DNA of 64,000 nt from Cyathus striatus. Taxonomy: Eukaryota; Basidiomycota; Agaricomycetes; Agaricales; Nidulariaceae. The stretch lies in the NCBI GenBank assembly GCA_025738555.1, contig JAOVFP010000017.1, forward strand, positions 620,001-684,000, written 5' to 3'. The stretch's first letter is position 1; each line of letters starts with the position of its first letter. Position numbers and translations under genes: made by a program. Under the pieces are notes generated by a model, which did no database searches, was not told the origin of the DNA, and saw nothing but the letters and a program-made list of their open reading frames with translations. Shown here one piece after another: positions 10,065 to 21,900 of the stretch.

Positions 10065-10984
10065 TTACAGTATTCCCTTTCCAATTCGCATTTAAGCATA
10101 CAATGTACAATGCTAAAGTTAAATGTTGGATTTGTGAAGAAATTGTGACATCCATTCACGTTGGTGAGCTGGAGAGCCTTAACCCCTAACAAATAGGGTA
10201 GATAACCCATCTACTTCAACGTACATGAGTGTCCCTACGAACCCTAGCGCACACGTTGAGCCCAGCTACATAAAACAATCACAAGTATGCCACATAAAAA
10301 CGTCGCCTTATCCTCCATTCGAGAAATGTGGGTCACCCATTCCCCCGTCCCAATTGAAACATGTCGAGCAGGAGTGTCAAACGTACTACATACTGCCGTG
10401 CCACACCCAGACAGAACTACGTGCACCCACATCACACCACACATCCCAAACGAACATCCTACCCCCAAGCCCTACCAACCAATAACACATCCTCTACCAC
10501 CTCGACCCCCCTACAACCGACCATCGCTACCACCCTCCCATGCTCTAATTCCACTCCAATCACTCAATCTAAACAACTCAGTACCTACTCCCATCTTCCT
10601 GGTCCCACTACTGCTACTCAACGCCCTCCGACTAGGTATACTCACGCCCATACTCAGAGCCGCAACCATTCTCTGTGGGCGTGTAGATGGTAAGACTGGA
10701 TCTGGTGCTGCGGGGAGAGTGACGCTTGCTACGACGTTTGTTCTTGAATTACGGGGTAAACGAGTCGAAGAAAGCGAAGAGGAGGTGTTAAGGAAAGAAG
10801 GGACGAGAGTGCTGTCAGCTAAGTATCGAAGCAGAATAGGAAGGGAGGATGGAGATGTTCCACTGAGTGCTGATTAGATCGAAATTCAAGCTGAGAAAAA
10901 TTTACAGGATAGCAATATAGACCCAGGAACACTTGAAAGCCTGTGAGCTTTTCATCGTATAACACTCATGAACAAATCTGACAG
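10065..10984. other. C-rich, low-complexity region without a recognised gene
   Basis: 10240-10640 is unusually rich in C and A. It is open in two plus frames (10287-10877 and 10361-10693) because stop codons are rare in such sequence. The predicted proteins are Pro/Thr/Ser-rich and unlike any family I know. The 3' part of the longer frame (after about 10600) has a more ordinary composition, but no start, intron or motif to support it. Confidence 0.3.
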
Positions 10985-11260
10985 CCCTCAGTTAGCTCAT
11001 CAGTTAGTATCACCTGCCGTATCAACTGCGCGCTAGAGCTGGGTTCGATTCCCAAGCAGAGTGATGAATCCATTAATTGCTATACTTTTACTCCCCGCCC
11101 TCCCCGCCAATCGTAGCCAATATACATATTTTAACTCACTGTTGGTGTATCCATCCGTACACACTTGTCTTGTTGACTTCAAGGAAGCTGGGACCTGGAT
11201 TCGAATCGCACACAGAGAGATCGAACATCCCTCAATTACAACTTATATATTATAATTTAC
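10985..11260 (+). mobile_element. Dimeric tRNA-derived SINE
   Basis: Head 1: an A-box-like ttagctcatcagttag near 10992 and a perfect B-box-like gggttcgattccca at 11041-11054, about 50 bp apart as in a tRNA gene. Head 2: A-box-like taactcactgttggtg near 11134 and ggattcgaatcgc at 11197-11209. Both heads are followed by 'cagag'. The same two heads occur in block D (47383 onward and about 47858 onward), and a decayed single head lies near 34200. The sequence does not fold into an obvious functional tRNA with paired acceptor ends, so I call it a SINE. Confidence 0.6.
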
Positions 11261-11329
11261 CTCTACGACCCACAGTAATACCCCTCCCTACTGATCGTAG
11301 AAACACTAAAGCTTGAAAACTTGATGTTT

Positions 11330-12190
11330 GTGTCGTACATTATATGTTTAATATTAAAGTCCGAGTTGATGCTGCTACCACGTCGTCTCAATCGTCTCTT
11401 TCCTTCGTGAACCCAACGTGTGAGATCTTAAGTATTCAATTGAAATTAGAGATAGGAAGAACGTACAGCATGGAGTCACAGCGCCTAGACAAGGTACAGT
11501 TTTATGAGAGATGAAGGTCTGATAGGGACCACGGTCGATGTTGCAATGTTGAAAGGGAATGTACCCAACGTATACTTGAAGTAACCCACTAGATGTAGAA
11601 TAGAATGGGAGTAAATATAGACGTACAGTGAAAGTTGAACGTTGTGCACTGAGCTTTCAGAACACCAAACAACCTGAGCTGCTGTCTCTACACGTCATCG
11701 CGCACACACATACCCCATATATTCCAACTCCATTCTAGGCGTGACAGAACTCTTCTAAAGGGCTAGTATCGTAATATAGCCCTGTCTGCCAGTAAACATA
11801 TGCATTTTGAACACAACAGCATCGAAGATACTAAGGAACTAAAAGTTACTAAGCGATGGCAGGAGGAACCATCCACTCGTTACTCAACCTTGCTTCTTTT
11901 AAAGATCACCTAGCCCTTCATTTTCCCCGTAGTAGGCATTGCCAGCGGTTCGCACCATCTTGCACCACCTCCTGTGGTTGAGTGGGAGTATGTATCCCGA
12001 ATTACAATAAGTCTTCTGCAAGCGTAGAAGAGGCGACGAAAACGTGGCACGTTGTGCATACTTCTAATCCTGAAGCAAGAGACTAATAGACATTCGGGGA
12101 TCGCTAGATCGTTGAGCTACAAAGAAAAATAGCTTTAGTACATAGAACACACACAATGTCATGGAAAACCGTACGCGGAAGTTTCCCGAC
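11330..12190. other. Block A, non-coding part after the SINE
   Basis: No gene recognised. 11340-11625 is shared with 48060-48365. The remainder has no counterpart in copy D. Confidence 0.4.
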
Positions 12191-13060
12191 CAACACATAC
12201 AACTCCTGTGCAATTACCAGAAGGTAAGGGTTGTGGTGTAACGAGGATGGAGCCAAAACACCCATACAACCATTCACCACTGTTTTCATCACACATATTT
12301 TCGACACAAAACTTCCCACATCATCCAACTCGAAGCGCAATACCCATCCCCATAACCCAAAGGAAGGGAGTGAAGCATACGATAGGCAGGAGCAGCAGTT
12401 TAACCAGACCAAACATCTCTTAGTCCACCCCGTTTGATGTCACCGACGTGTTCCCAGCAGTGTAGTTGCAAGGGTTGTGGTTCAGGTAGGCACCATTGTA
12501 AGAGCGGTGATGACGTGGCAAGTTGTAAGCCGTAGATGGTCGACGATCGATGGAATATTGCGCTGCAAAGGAAGGTAGGGTTAGGACAGAGAATAGTACA
12601 TCAATAATAGCGAAAGACGTACGCAGGGGCTGCCCGCATATGACTCCCGGGTGTGTACCTCAACCCCGTATTAATGATAACACGCAGGCAGGTCTGGGAG
12701 GCTGAGGGACGGTAGTCGTACTAGGGTGGATCATGGTAGTAGCGGGCTCGGTGATTCGTGGTGGTTGCGGTATAGAGTTGGAAACCGAAAGGACGATGAT
12801 AGCGCGACGATTCCTCGCAACTATTCGCCTCTGTATTCACCCCACTTATGGTTACTACAAAGCTTCCCCATCATCCAACCGCACGCGTAAAACCCATTGC
12901 CGTGAAGCAAAGCAGGGAAACGGAGCGTACCCAGAACAGCAGCAGCAGTCTACCCGGACCAAATACCTCGTAGTCTACCCCGTCCAATCTTCTCGCTTCG
13001 TCCTTCCTATATCCCATAGGTGACCTCGTAGAGTATACAAGACTTCTTGTACCAGTTAGC
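12190..13060. repeat. Internal tandem duplication within block A (~450-500-bp unit)
   Basis: Unit 1 (12190-12560) and unit 2 (12600-13060) share the order: 'gtacgc', then 'ggttgtggtgta'-type sequence, then 'cccatcatccaac' words and a 'agcagcagtctaccc'-type segment. Blocks B (35090-35420) and C (36893-37440 and 37440-37830) contain the same units. On the minus strand the units read hydrophobic peptides such as GWVLRFELDD, so they may be duplicated exons of a lost gene. Confidence 0.55.
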
Positions 13061-13090
13061 ACTGAATTGTCGTACTCGGACACCCAAGGT

Positions 13091-13283
13091 TTACAAGTTT
13101 CGAAGGGTGCGAATCGTCGTGCTTGTTGAGTTATTACGAAGACTATTCAAGTATGTGGGGAAGCAGTGCTGACGATAAAGCTGCCTGCGTAGTAAAGGTG
13201 GACTATGGCGTTCAATTTCCAGAGCTCTGGACATCTTAGAATAAGCACCGATATCGTGTACAACAGGATCCAAAACGTACCTA
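13091..13283 (-). pseudogene. Membrane-protein exon relic (block A)
   Basis: After an acceptor-like 'gttatag' on the minus strand, one frame reads TFWILLYTISVLILRCPELW, a probable membrane helix, then FIVSTASPHT and a stop. The same exon recurs in decayed form in block B (about 35515-35690), block C (about 37850-38045) and block D (about 48255-48430). Family not recognised; all copies appear broken. Confidence 0.45.
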
Positions 13284-13689
13284 TAACTCGCCTCGCAGGC
13301 GCATACAGAGGACTGCTCGAATCCCTCAGCGCTTACAGCGCCAGAACTCCGTCATCCTACTTATCTTTTGTCAGGCGAAATCGAGCTTAGGTTCTTCTGT
13401 TCCTTGACCCTCGATAGCTTGCCATGGCGTAAGGCCTTCCTAGAGGGACGCGGGGTTGTTAATGGAAAGCTGTACATTCAGTGTAGTCCTTCAGAATGTC
13501 AGAGGAAGGCCTATTGCAGGGATTGTAGTTAGCCCATGGTAACGAAACAAAGGGATTAAACGTACATATTCATCCACTAGGGCACATATAACATATTCAC
13601 ATGTTGTTCACGGCGGTAGCGCTGAGCAACGTCGAGAACTTGGGAACGGTCCGGGGGTTTTGACCTAAAAAAGTCTTCAAAGGATTCTG

Positions 13690-13795
13690 GGGTTTTGATG
13701 ATAAAGAGGAGGGGGAGGCTGAGGAGAAGGTTGAGGAGGAGGTCTGAGGGGAAAGGGGAGGAGGCGAGGAGGCGAGGAGGACAAAGGAGACCCCC
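13690..13795. repeat. Purine-rich (GA/GGAGG) low-complexity tract
   Basis: Runs of gagg/gaag repeats. Equivalents are at 38680-38740 and 48920-49035 in the other block copies, so the tract is an inherited landmark of the block rather than an independent expansion. Confidence 0.8.
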
Positions 13796-14065
13796 CCGCC
13801 CGACACCGGCGTTAGCCGACAAGTCGAACAGGCAAATACGAACCGAAGCCAACGTGATCAAGTTCCCACGACGCATCTCACATGCGTCCCGACTCTCAAC
13901 CAACTCTCCCTTTGCGAGCATAATGAATCTGATAGTCCTGTGTGAGTAATAATCGATTAATCTACTACATCTATCATTTTGATAGATAAGTACATAATAA
14001 GTATAGTATTCAATAACAATCGATGGCAAGCCACACAGCCTAGTATCTTTCATTGATGATTATTA

Positions 14066-14830
14066 TTAGCGTAGAATGAGATCGGCAATTTCTTTGACGA
14101 GATTGGTGTGCTCGGCGGTACGTACATTAGCGCGGAGGTTGCGAGATCACAAGTCATCAGGTTTCTGCGAGTCGAAGTTAACAGTAAGATAGTCCTGTAT
14201 ATCCACTGTTCAGCTCCAATTTCTTATCCTACAATGTAGCATATACGTACCTGATCTTGACCAAGGCGATACCAGGGTGCAAGGATACGAGCGGCTATCT
14301 GATTTAAGCGCTAAAGACCATGTTAGATATTAACTGAACATGTTACATTCCATTATAATCACTCGCATCAACAGACACTGCCATTGTTGACCGCCGACTT
14401 TAAGCCAGAGTAAACGGCGCCACATGAGACATGGTGTCAGCGATGGTTCATGGTCGACGAGATATAATGCATACTAATAAAAATTTAGTGCCCGGGCTGC
14501 TCCATATTCAATCCAGCATTGGCGTTGTCGGGTGCGGGATCATAATCCTTTACGACCAAACAATTAATTCTCGTGGTTGCATAACGTTGAAGTATACCGT
14601 ACCTTTGAAACCAGCTTTCTGAAGAAGTCAATTCAGTCCAATGAGGTTCTCGTTGTGGCACGATGATGTTCCGTTAAAAGGGTTATAGGCGCACATCATG
14701 GAGACATCAGCCTATACAAGCAGACAGATGGTCAACCGCTGAAATCACTCCGAATGTAAACTGCCAACCTCAATGCTAGAAAGGAAAGGGTACCAGTAGA
14801 GGTCATGCATTGTCCTATCATCGATATTGG
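14066..14830 (-). pseudogene. GH3 beta-glucosidase relic (copy A)
   Basis: Minus-strand frames carry GH3 segments in the correct order: SNIDDRTMHDLYWYPFLSS; after a ~58-bp intron, ADVSMMCAYNPFNGTSSCHN; then DNANAGLDMEQPG; NNGSVSVDASD; ILAPWYRLGQDQ; DYLTVNFDSQKPDD; and TAEHTNLVKEIADLILR. The frames are interrupted by stops (for example after FDSQKPDDL and NENLIGLN) and by frameshifts. The segment holding the catalytic nucleophile (the SDW motif) is largely lost here but survives in copy D at about 49730. Secreted glucosidase function is known for the family; this copy cannot encode it. It lies divergently upstream of the methyltransferase gene. Confidence 0.85.
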
Positions 14831-15054
14831 AAGTCACTCCATAACGCCGATGGCTTGATTGTTCCCAACACCTTCTCCACTATTAAGGTAAGGGTCTGGT
14901 CCAAAAATAGGAAATCAAAGAAATGATCATGCGACCGTAGATATCATGAAAGCTCCAACTATGCGCCTTTCCCTACCGCGTCTGCCTTTGTGGTTATACA
15001 TCTGCATAATGGAAGCCCAGGCGTTCAGACAAGAAAGCGGACTGAGAGAAATTG

Positions 15055-15060
15055 TATAAA
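15055..15060 (+). promoter_or_regulatory. TATA box of the methyltransferase gene
   Basis: tataaa, in the context attgtataaagg, 62 bp upstream of the ATG at 15122. The spacing fits a fungal TATA promoter with a short leader. Confidence 0.6.
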
Positions 15061-15121
15061 GGAGGCGGGTACTCATGGGTTTCATTCACTACTCTCCTAC
15101 TCTCTTGTAGCACTTCTCAAC

Positions 15122-16106
15122 ATGCCTGTGTCCACACCCGCCTGCAATCCTATCTCTCACATTCCCCGCACTTTCTCCTGCGATCAATATATCTTACCCT
15201 CCGACGAGATTGAACGCGAAAGGTATGTGTATGCATTTTTCTAAGATATATCTCGCAATAACCAGTATATCAGGCTCCAGTTCCAACATGAACTCATTAA
15301 GCGTATTTATGATAACAACTTAATATTGGCTCCCGTAAAGTTCAACTCAGGAGACAAGATCTTGGAGTGTGGGACTGGCTCTGGTAAGAATCTAGCAACC
15401 CACGGTTTTTGTGGCGCTCTGGCTGATAGGCTTCACCATAGGTGCATGGGTCATGGACATTTCTAAAAGTGTTCCATCATCAGTTGGTATACATGGATTT
15501 GATATTGCATCACGGCTCTTCCCTCTGTCACCTTCATCCAATCTTTCATTTTCGACATCCTCCGTCTTGAGCATGCCTAAGGAATGGGAAAATTCCTTCA
15601 AGCTAGTCCACCAACGCCTCCTCATGGCAGGCCTTCAGGTCGAGCATTGGCTCAAGGCCACACGCGATATATACCGCATTGTCGCCCCAGGAGGCTGGGT
15701 CCAGCTCGGAGAAGTAGGCTTCTGGAGAGCCGGCCCTGCCACTAAGAGGCATCGTGAACTCGTTCGCACAGTGTTCGAGTCGAAGGGTCTCCTCCTCGAC
15801 TGCGCCGATCATCTCGAGGAATGGCTTAAGCTCGCCGGATTTAAAAATATCCGCGTTGAGCGTAGGTCTATCCCTCTCGGTGGCTGGGGAGGCAGGAACG
15901 GCCAGGAGGCCATGGACAACTGGATCGAGGTTTTCCGGGCATTGAAGACGCCGACTCTCAACGGAGGTGGATTTGGCTACGTCAGCTCTGAGTCTGAGTT
16001 CGACAAGATAATCGATGAGGTTGAGCGGGAGTGGGACCAGACGCCTGGAGCTGAAATGCAATTCGTCATCGTATATGGGCAGAAAGAAACACAAACCCAA
16101 AACTAA
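15122..16106 (+). CDS. Class I SAM-dependent methyltransferase (fungal LaeA/TAM-like), three exons
   Basis: Exons 15122-15222, 15274-15383 and 15442-16106 give 291 residues with no internal stop. The first intron begins gtatgtgtat and ends tatcag; the second begins gtaagaatc and ends accatag. Splicing builds the SAM-binding motif I, KILECGTGSGAWVMDIS (about residues 65-80), which no single exon shows. It is followed by an acidic-loop motif GIHGFDIASRLFP, then FKLVHQRLLMAGLQ and IYRIVAPGGWVQLGEVGFW. The N-terminal YILPSDEIERERLQFQHELI is usual in mushroom homologues. These proteins transfer methyl groups from SAM; the substrate is usually unknown, and some act near secondary-metabolite genes. 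No biosynthetic genes are adjacent. The gene sits within decayed block A yet looks intact; block D lacks it. Confidence 0.9.
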
Positions 16107-17570
16107 TGGTGACCCATCTGACATGACCTGCATTCCCGACATCTGTAGCATATAGATACTTTAGCCCCCTTCGATTCCTATTATACTTACTTATACTTAA
16201 ATATAGGTTACTGTATTATATCATTCATCGATTTCCGCCATTACTAATGGTCCCAACTAAGTCCCAACTTGGATTGAACTTGAGATCGCTTTGCAAACAT
16301 AGTGTATCTTATGGTCCAGCTTGGGTCCAGCGTAAGTAATCTATTACTCTTCCACGCTGCATCTATCATCGTTGCAGATACATAATAAGTACAGTATTCG
16401 ATAAAAATTGATTGTAGTAACTTGTAAGCCACACAGGTCTTTCATCAATGCGCCGAAGAATAGGTCTCTTGAACTTGAAGCTTGAATATCGATTGGCTGC
16501 TAACTTTAGCGTGTACGCGAACATCACATCGTCTATGTAAATAAAAAAATATTATGTCCCTTCGATCCTTCACCACTGCTACAAGCTTAGAGTCATGCCA
16601 TCGACACCGACTGATGGCCTTATAAGTAGCGCCCCACTAGACACGACTCATACAGGGGTACAATCTGGTATAACAGGGAGACAGTGAGGTTGGGAGGAAG
16701 ATAGAAATATTCAAGGATGCGCCAAAATAGAATAGTTCAACTCGCACTGTTACATCTGTCAGAATAACTTGTTCTTCGAATGATGACTCTTAATCCCAAC
16801 GCCCATATTCGTCATCTTCTCATCTTGAAGAAGATGAATACCGCTTGGTGGATACCACTCAACGAAGAAATTGTGCGAGTGGCCGGCACATTCGTCCGAC
16901 CTCCAGATCCTGGTGAGTTCGCATTCGAGGTGAACTGAGGGGAATACGAAGCTAATATTCTCAGACTGTAGGTACGACATTTATGTACTACGTAGCAAAT
17001 GAAATGTCATGTGAGCGACAGCGTGTAAGCAACGAGATACGGAGATGAAAAGGAATGAAAACCGCATTTTTCGGTGCAGGCAGAACACATGCTCTACAAT
17101 CTCATCCTGTTTCAATCCATATGTATTATTAGCTATTCAAGTTCGAAGCTGATTATCATTCCAAAAACGAGCTATATCGAGTGTTCATATTTCAGGACAC
17201 ACAGCCAATCGATACATCTCCTTTTTCTGTAAGCAGTTTATGTCTATTTCGAAGTCTACCTTTTTTACCCTTAAAGTACTTAAAATTACATATCCTAGGA
17301 AGAAACTTGTAACAGCACGTTTACCCATAGGCAATCGACAGCGAGACGAGTGGCCGTGGCGAGTAAGTGGCAATGTATAGTATTCGATCGTACTGTAGTA
17401 TATGGAGAGGGATACGACGGTGATCTAAATTGTAAATAACTGAGGGTTGAGCATCGGTATCCATAACTTTCCATTAGGCATGGACATTCAGGGTACTAAT
17501 CCATGGAAACGACGTACAAGCCACGTTCGAGAGTAATATCACAATACTGTAAGCGGGACGCATTGATCGA
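16107..17570. other. Block A, distal part, no intact gene
   Basis: Shares order with 49840-50745 in block D (for example tgactcttaat..., 'ggacacacagccaatcgata', 'cctaggaagaaacttgtaac'). A 73-codon minus frame at 16759-16980 is not recognisable and is not preserved in the other copy. Confidence 0.5.
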
Positions 17571-18900
17571 TTGGGTATAGATCTACATCAAGGGACCCAA
17601 CACCCACTCCTCTCTTCACCTGCTGCAGCCCTGGCTTCCAGTAACCACTCCACAGTGTGTGCTCATCATTGGATGTCTCCGTTTCTTCTCTTCTGGTACT
17701 GTGCCCCCGGTACAGCATCACAAGGTTACAGTATATTGCCCACAAACACTATACTATTTATTTCTCCCCCTTTTCTGTGATACATCCTTCGCGACATTAC
17801 TTACTATACCTTTACCTACAAGTACGCCACCGTGTCGTGATATATGGTGCCCCAGAGTCATAGCCATTAAATACAGGATATCAAAAAAAAAAGCAGTGAA
17901 CAACACATAAAAACAGGAATTTCAAAGAATGAGCAAAGGGAGCTTGTGTTCCTATAAATGTCAAGAGTCGAGAGTCGAGACCATGCACACTATACAACAC
18001 CATTATATGTACCCACCGCATTTTATAGACCGATTTCAGTTACTATGTTTGCGATGTAGGTGCATACCAATGATTTTTACGACTATACGGTGTTTTGGAA
18101 AGCTCTATCCGCATACATCAAACGCACAAAATATCATACTTTTTGCCGTCAATTGTGAGAGTCAATGTACACTATATACCCTTCCCTGGGCCCTGCATTT
18201 TCTATGATTACATCACCTTCGATGTATGTACATGCACGTTGACAATTATACGATTCTACAGTGTTGTAGAAAACTTTAGGTCATGTCGTCTCATTTCAGT
18301 TAAAATAGTACAGTACTTGCACAAAAAGCATAAACATGAACTGTTAATAATTTCGAAGCTATGTCGAGAGTCGAGATAGTATGTACTGTACCCCCATATA
18401 TTAGTATAGAATTCTCCCCGTTACTGCGATGTACATCGATGCCTACGGATCGAGAATGAGAACCAGAGAAATAAGTATGATCAAACATAGTAATGCATAT
18501 CTTCTCATTCATGAATGATAACTCTAAAAGGTTCAGGAATTATATATAAATCAGAGCTGATAAAGTTGAATATTGAATGACCACATCATTTTATAAGCTA
18601 CCAAAATGTGTTATCATTTTTAGCTCATTATTCTTAGTTTTTGACTCTCGAGATGTATATTACCGGTGTAATGCTTTAATATAGAACATAACATGTAGAA
18701 TTATAATTTCTAATTTCAATTCTTATTACATAACATATTATTGCAACATGTAGTCTTTGAACATGAACATGGAATATTGAACCCTAACTTCTAAGACCAA
18801 GATAGAGCACCGTAAAATGAACCGAAAGTACACTAACCGAAATCCTATCTGAATAGCATGTTGTCTAAGCGAGTATCTAAGCGGGATGCCGGAGAGCCGA
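17571..18900. other. Unassigned region with weak internal repeats
   Basis: No gene recognised. The words 'gtcgagagtcgaga' and the context of 'tatacg...gtgtt' recur near 17970-18110 and 18200-18380, suggesting a very degenerate ~200-bp repeat. The open frames (17571-17910 and 18095-18379) are short and lack motifs. Confidence 0.3.
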
Positions 18901-18984
18901 AGGTCGGAGCTCAATTACTTTGACGTAGTGATGTCACCGCTCTGCTCGAAAGCTGCTGAGCCAGTGAACGGGTCTATACGAGTA

Positions 18985-21900
18985 TAGGGACCGACATGGA
19001 TGGATCCGAGATCCATCCGCGATTCAATCTGCGGATTGCAGCCTAATTCGGATGGATAACGGATGGATGACGCGGTTTTCGGATGGAACTGCTCGGGCCC
19101 CCACATTCATTATGTAAACAAACCTGTAGTAGATTACCTCTGTATAATTTTAACATAACTTGGTCATTTCTTCACCGATTTGCATGATTTTTGGGTTGTT
19201 GCAATCAGCACGAGTAAAGGAATATATTCATAGCCCATTCATATTCAATTTAAATATACTGTACACATTTAAAATAGAAATACATTCAAAATGTAGTTAC
19301 TTCTGCTTGATTCATTTCAAAGCTCATCAGAACTGTCATCTTCAATACCATCAAAATTAAATTCTTCACCACCTGAAGAATTTAATGCATCCTTCACAAC
19401 AGATTTATTGACTGCTTTATCCTTTGCTGAAAGCATTGCTGAAACTGTATGAATACCTGGAAAGAGTGGTCCTTTTGACCAAGACCCAAGTGCCATCTTT
19501 GCTCTGAATGTATTTGAGGTCATATTATGTTGCATAAAATTGATTTGTCTGCGGCCAACTGAAAAAGCACGCTCTGCATCAACACTTGATGCTATAGGTA
19601 GTTCAGATGATATAAGAAGCAAAATAAAATAAAATGACTAGCCTGGGGCACTAATATAATCCAATGCCATCCGTGAAATGGTAGGTCGTTTTGTTTCAGC
19701 TAATGTCCACCATTGCATATGCCCTCCAGAGCGTACTACCACCTCTGTACTGACAACTGGTTCACTTAAATAATCTTGAATGCTGTCAACATTGTGAATT
19801 GTAATGTGTTCAGCTCTGCGAACAAATCGGCCAGATTTTTTCTATAAAACAAATTAGTAACTTGGTAATAATATAATTAACTAAAACAAACTTGTGCCAC
19901 TGGAGGAACAACTATTGCCTCTGAACTCTTATAGGATGTTTCCCACCTCTTTATGACAATATTTGTAATATCCTGTACCTGTTGAGTGGTATAACCACGG
20001 ACTTTGAACCACTCAAGCTTTCTGTCAGGACACATTACTAAATATTATCAATCAATAATAAAAATAAAACTAATAATAATATATACATACCAATTGCGAT
20101 GTAATATATTTCTGATTCCCTAGTGAGAGTCATATACTTCTCAAGTACTAGGAGTGATGCATGTGCTGCCACTCTCATGACAGCTGGAAGTTTTGGAACT
20201 TCATCACTAAGTTCACCTTCATCTTCTTCTGGGCGTGAATCTCGAACACATTCAAGTGAAAGTTTTAAATCATGAAAATGGGTAGTGTTTCCATGATTAA
20301 GGGAACTTCATCCTGAGAGAATAAGTCTGTTGCCTCCTTAAAAATCTACAACAAATTTAAGTAATAAGTTTAACTATTAGAAATGCACATACATTGAGCA
20401 CATCAACCAAATTCTCAACCATGTCCCACTGCCTGTCATTAAGACAATAAGCTTTTAACTTATATTCAGTTATGGCAGTAATTTGCTGAATCTCCCTCTG
20501 AAAAAGTAAATGAGAACTCAGACAGGTGAAGTCTGAATTCCAACGAGTTGCAACACGACGATCAAGTGTATGCTTGAAACCTTGAAGAGTGTCATTTTTC
20601 TGAACCATATCATCGAAAGCTCTATGCAGAACATCGGAATCATGAATACGGCGTGCAAGTCCAGAGACCTAATAGAGTATTTAATTTCATAAATTAATGA
20701 TTAAGTGAAACATACTTACCTTTGGCATAATTTGAGATGCAGCCTTTAGTTCCTCAGCTGGAATTATGACTCTTCTATTCTGCTTCATCCATTGAATAGC
20801 TTGGTCACGAATAGGACCAATCACTGCACGGTTATAAGTTTCATGACCATCGTCATTAGCTAATACCTCATCATCAATGTTCATTTCCTCCTGCACTGCT
20901 GTATCCTCCTCTTGTTCATTATCTATAACAAGTTCATCACTCGACACTGCTGCATTCTTTCTTCCAGCTCTCTTCTTGAAAAAGAATGAAGTGTACATCT
21001 GTATAAATTCATGTATTAGATTAAAATAAATATAATGAATTTTTATGCTCACTTTTGCAATGAGATTCAAGATATGAGCCATACAGCGTACTCGGGAACT
21101 TGTCCCTCGAAATGTTGGAATATATCTTGGGAGAATCTCAGCAAGTTTACTGCAATTGCTAGCATTATCCATCCCAATAGATAAAAGCTTGTGTATATCA
21201 GTATGATGCCAGTAATAACAAATAATTTTACTTACAAGGTGAGATATTCCAAATCGCTTTAAGCATTCAGCAACTGTTTTTGCCAAATAATCAGCTTTAT
21301 GAGCTTGTTCCAAACTAAATAAATATGTTAATAATGTTAAATTTAAATTTACAATAAACATACTGAATGAAATCAAGAATAGCTCGGAAAATTTGTCCAT
21401 CCTCATACCAGATTATCACAAGTCCAAGATACGAGACAGTAATTGGTGCTGTCCAACCATCAAGAACTGCATGAAATACTTTATCACGTTTCTAATATTT
21501 TATTAGATGTAGAAATAAATAAATTTAATAATAAATGTGCCTACCAAAAAATATTCTTTTACATGAAGTGAAATTTTCTGAAAAAGCCTGAGCGTGTCTC
21601 GCTGAACAGTCCTATCTGATGGTAACTTTGTTCCTGGACGCAACATGTTGACTTGCAGCTGGTAATACTTGTCATTAACAATGTTGAAGGGTCGATTGCT
21701 AGCTGCACAGTGCAAGGCAATCAGGGTACAGAGGGCTACCTCAGAGAATGGAATTGCGTCGTCATCGATATCCTGTGCAAGAGCACGTTTCTGAAGTCGT
21801 TCATTACACTGTTTCAACCCAGTAACTAAATTTCCAGTGCCATCATGATTTTTTTGGCGATCTCGGTGATGATCTTTATGATTGTCGGGGTCCACTTTGC

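Larger units (their letters stand above)
10985..17570. repeat. Dispersed multi-copy block, copy A
   Basis: Homologous, in the same order, to 47383-50745 (block D) and in parts to 35040-39330 (blocks B/C). Shared landmarks: the SINE heads, 'gtccgagttgatgctg' (11360/48092), a membrane exon relic (13091-13283), a purine-rich stretch (13690-13790), GH3 relics, and 'gaatatcgattggctgctaa' (16483/49935). Relative to copy D, copy A has two extra stretches: 11625-13220, and about 14712-16428, which contains the methyltransferase. Many plus-strand 'acgtac' words (minus-strand GTACGT donors) are scattered through it, suggesting relics of intron-rich minus-strand genes. Confidence 0.8.

Noticed and set aside
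10287..10877. 196-codon open frame as a gene
   Set aside because: Composition is dictated by C-rich low complexity, two overlapping frames are open, and no motif, intron or promoter is seen.
11041..11054. True tRNA gene at the B-box-like sequence
   Set aside because: No paired acceptor stem or anticodon arm is evident, and the segment recurs in decayed forms; a SINE fits better.
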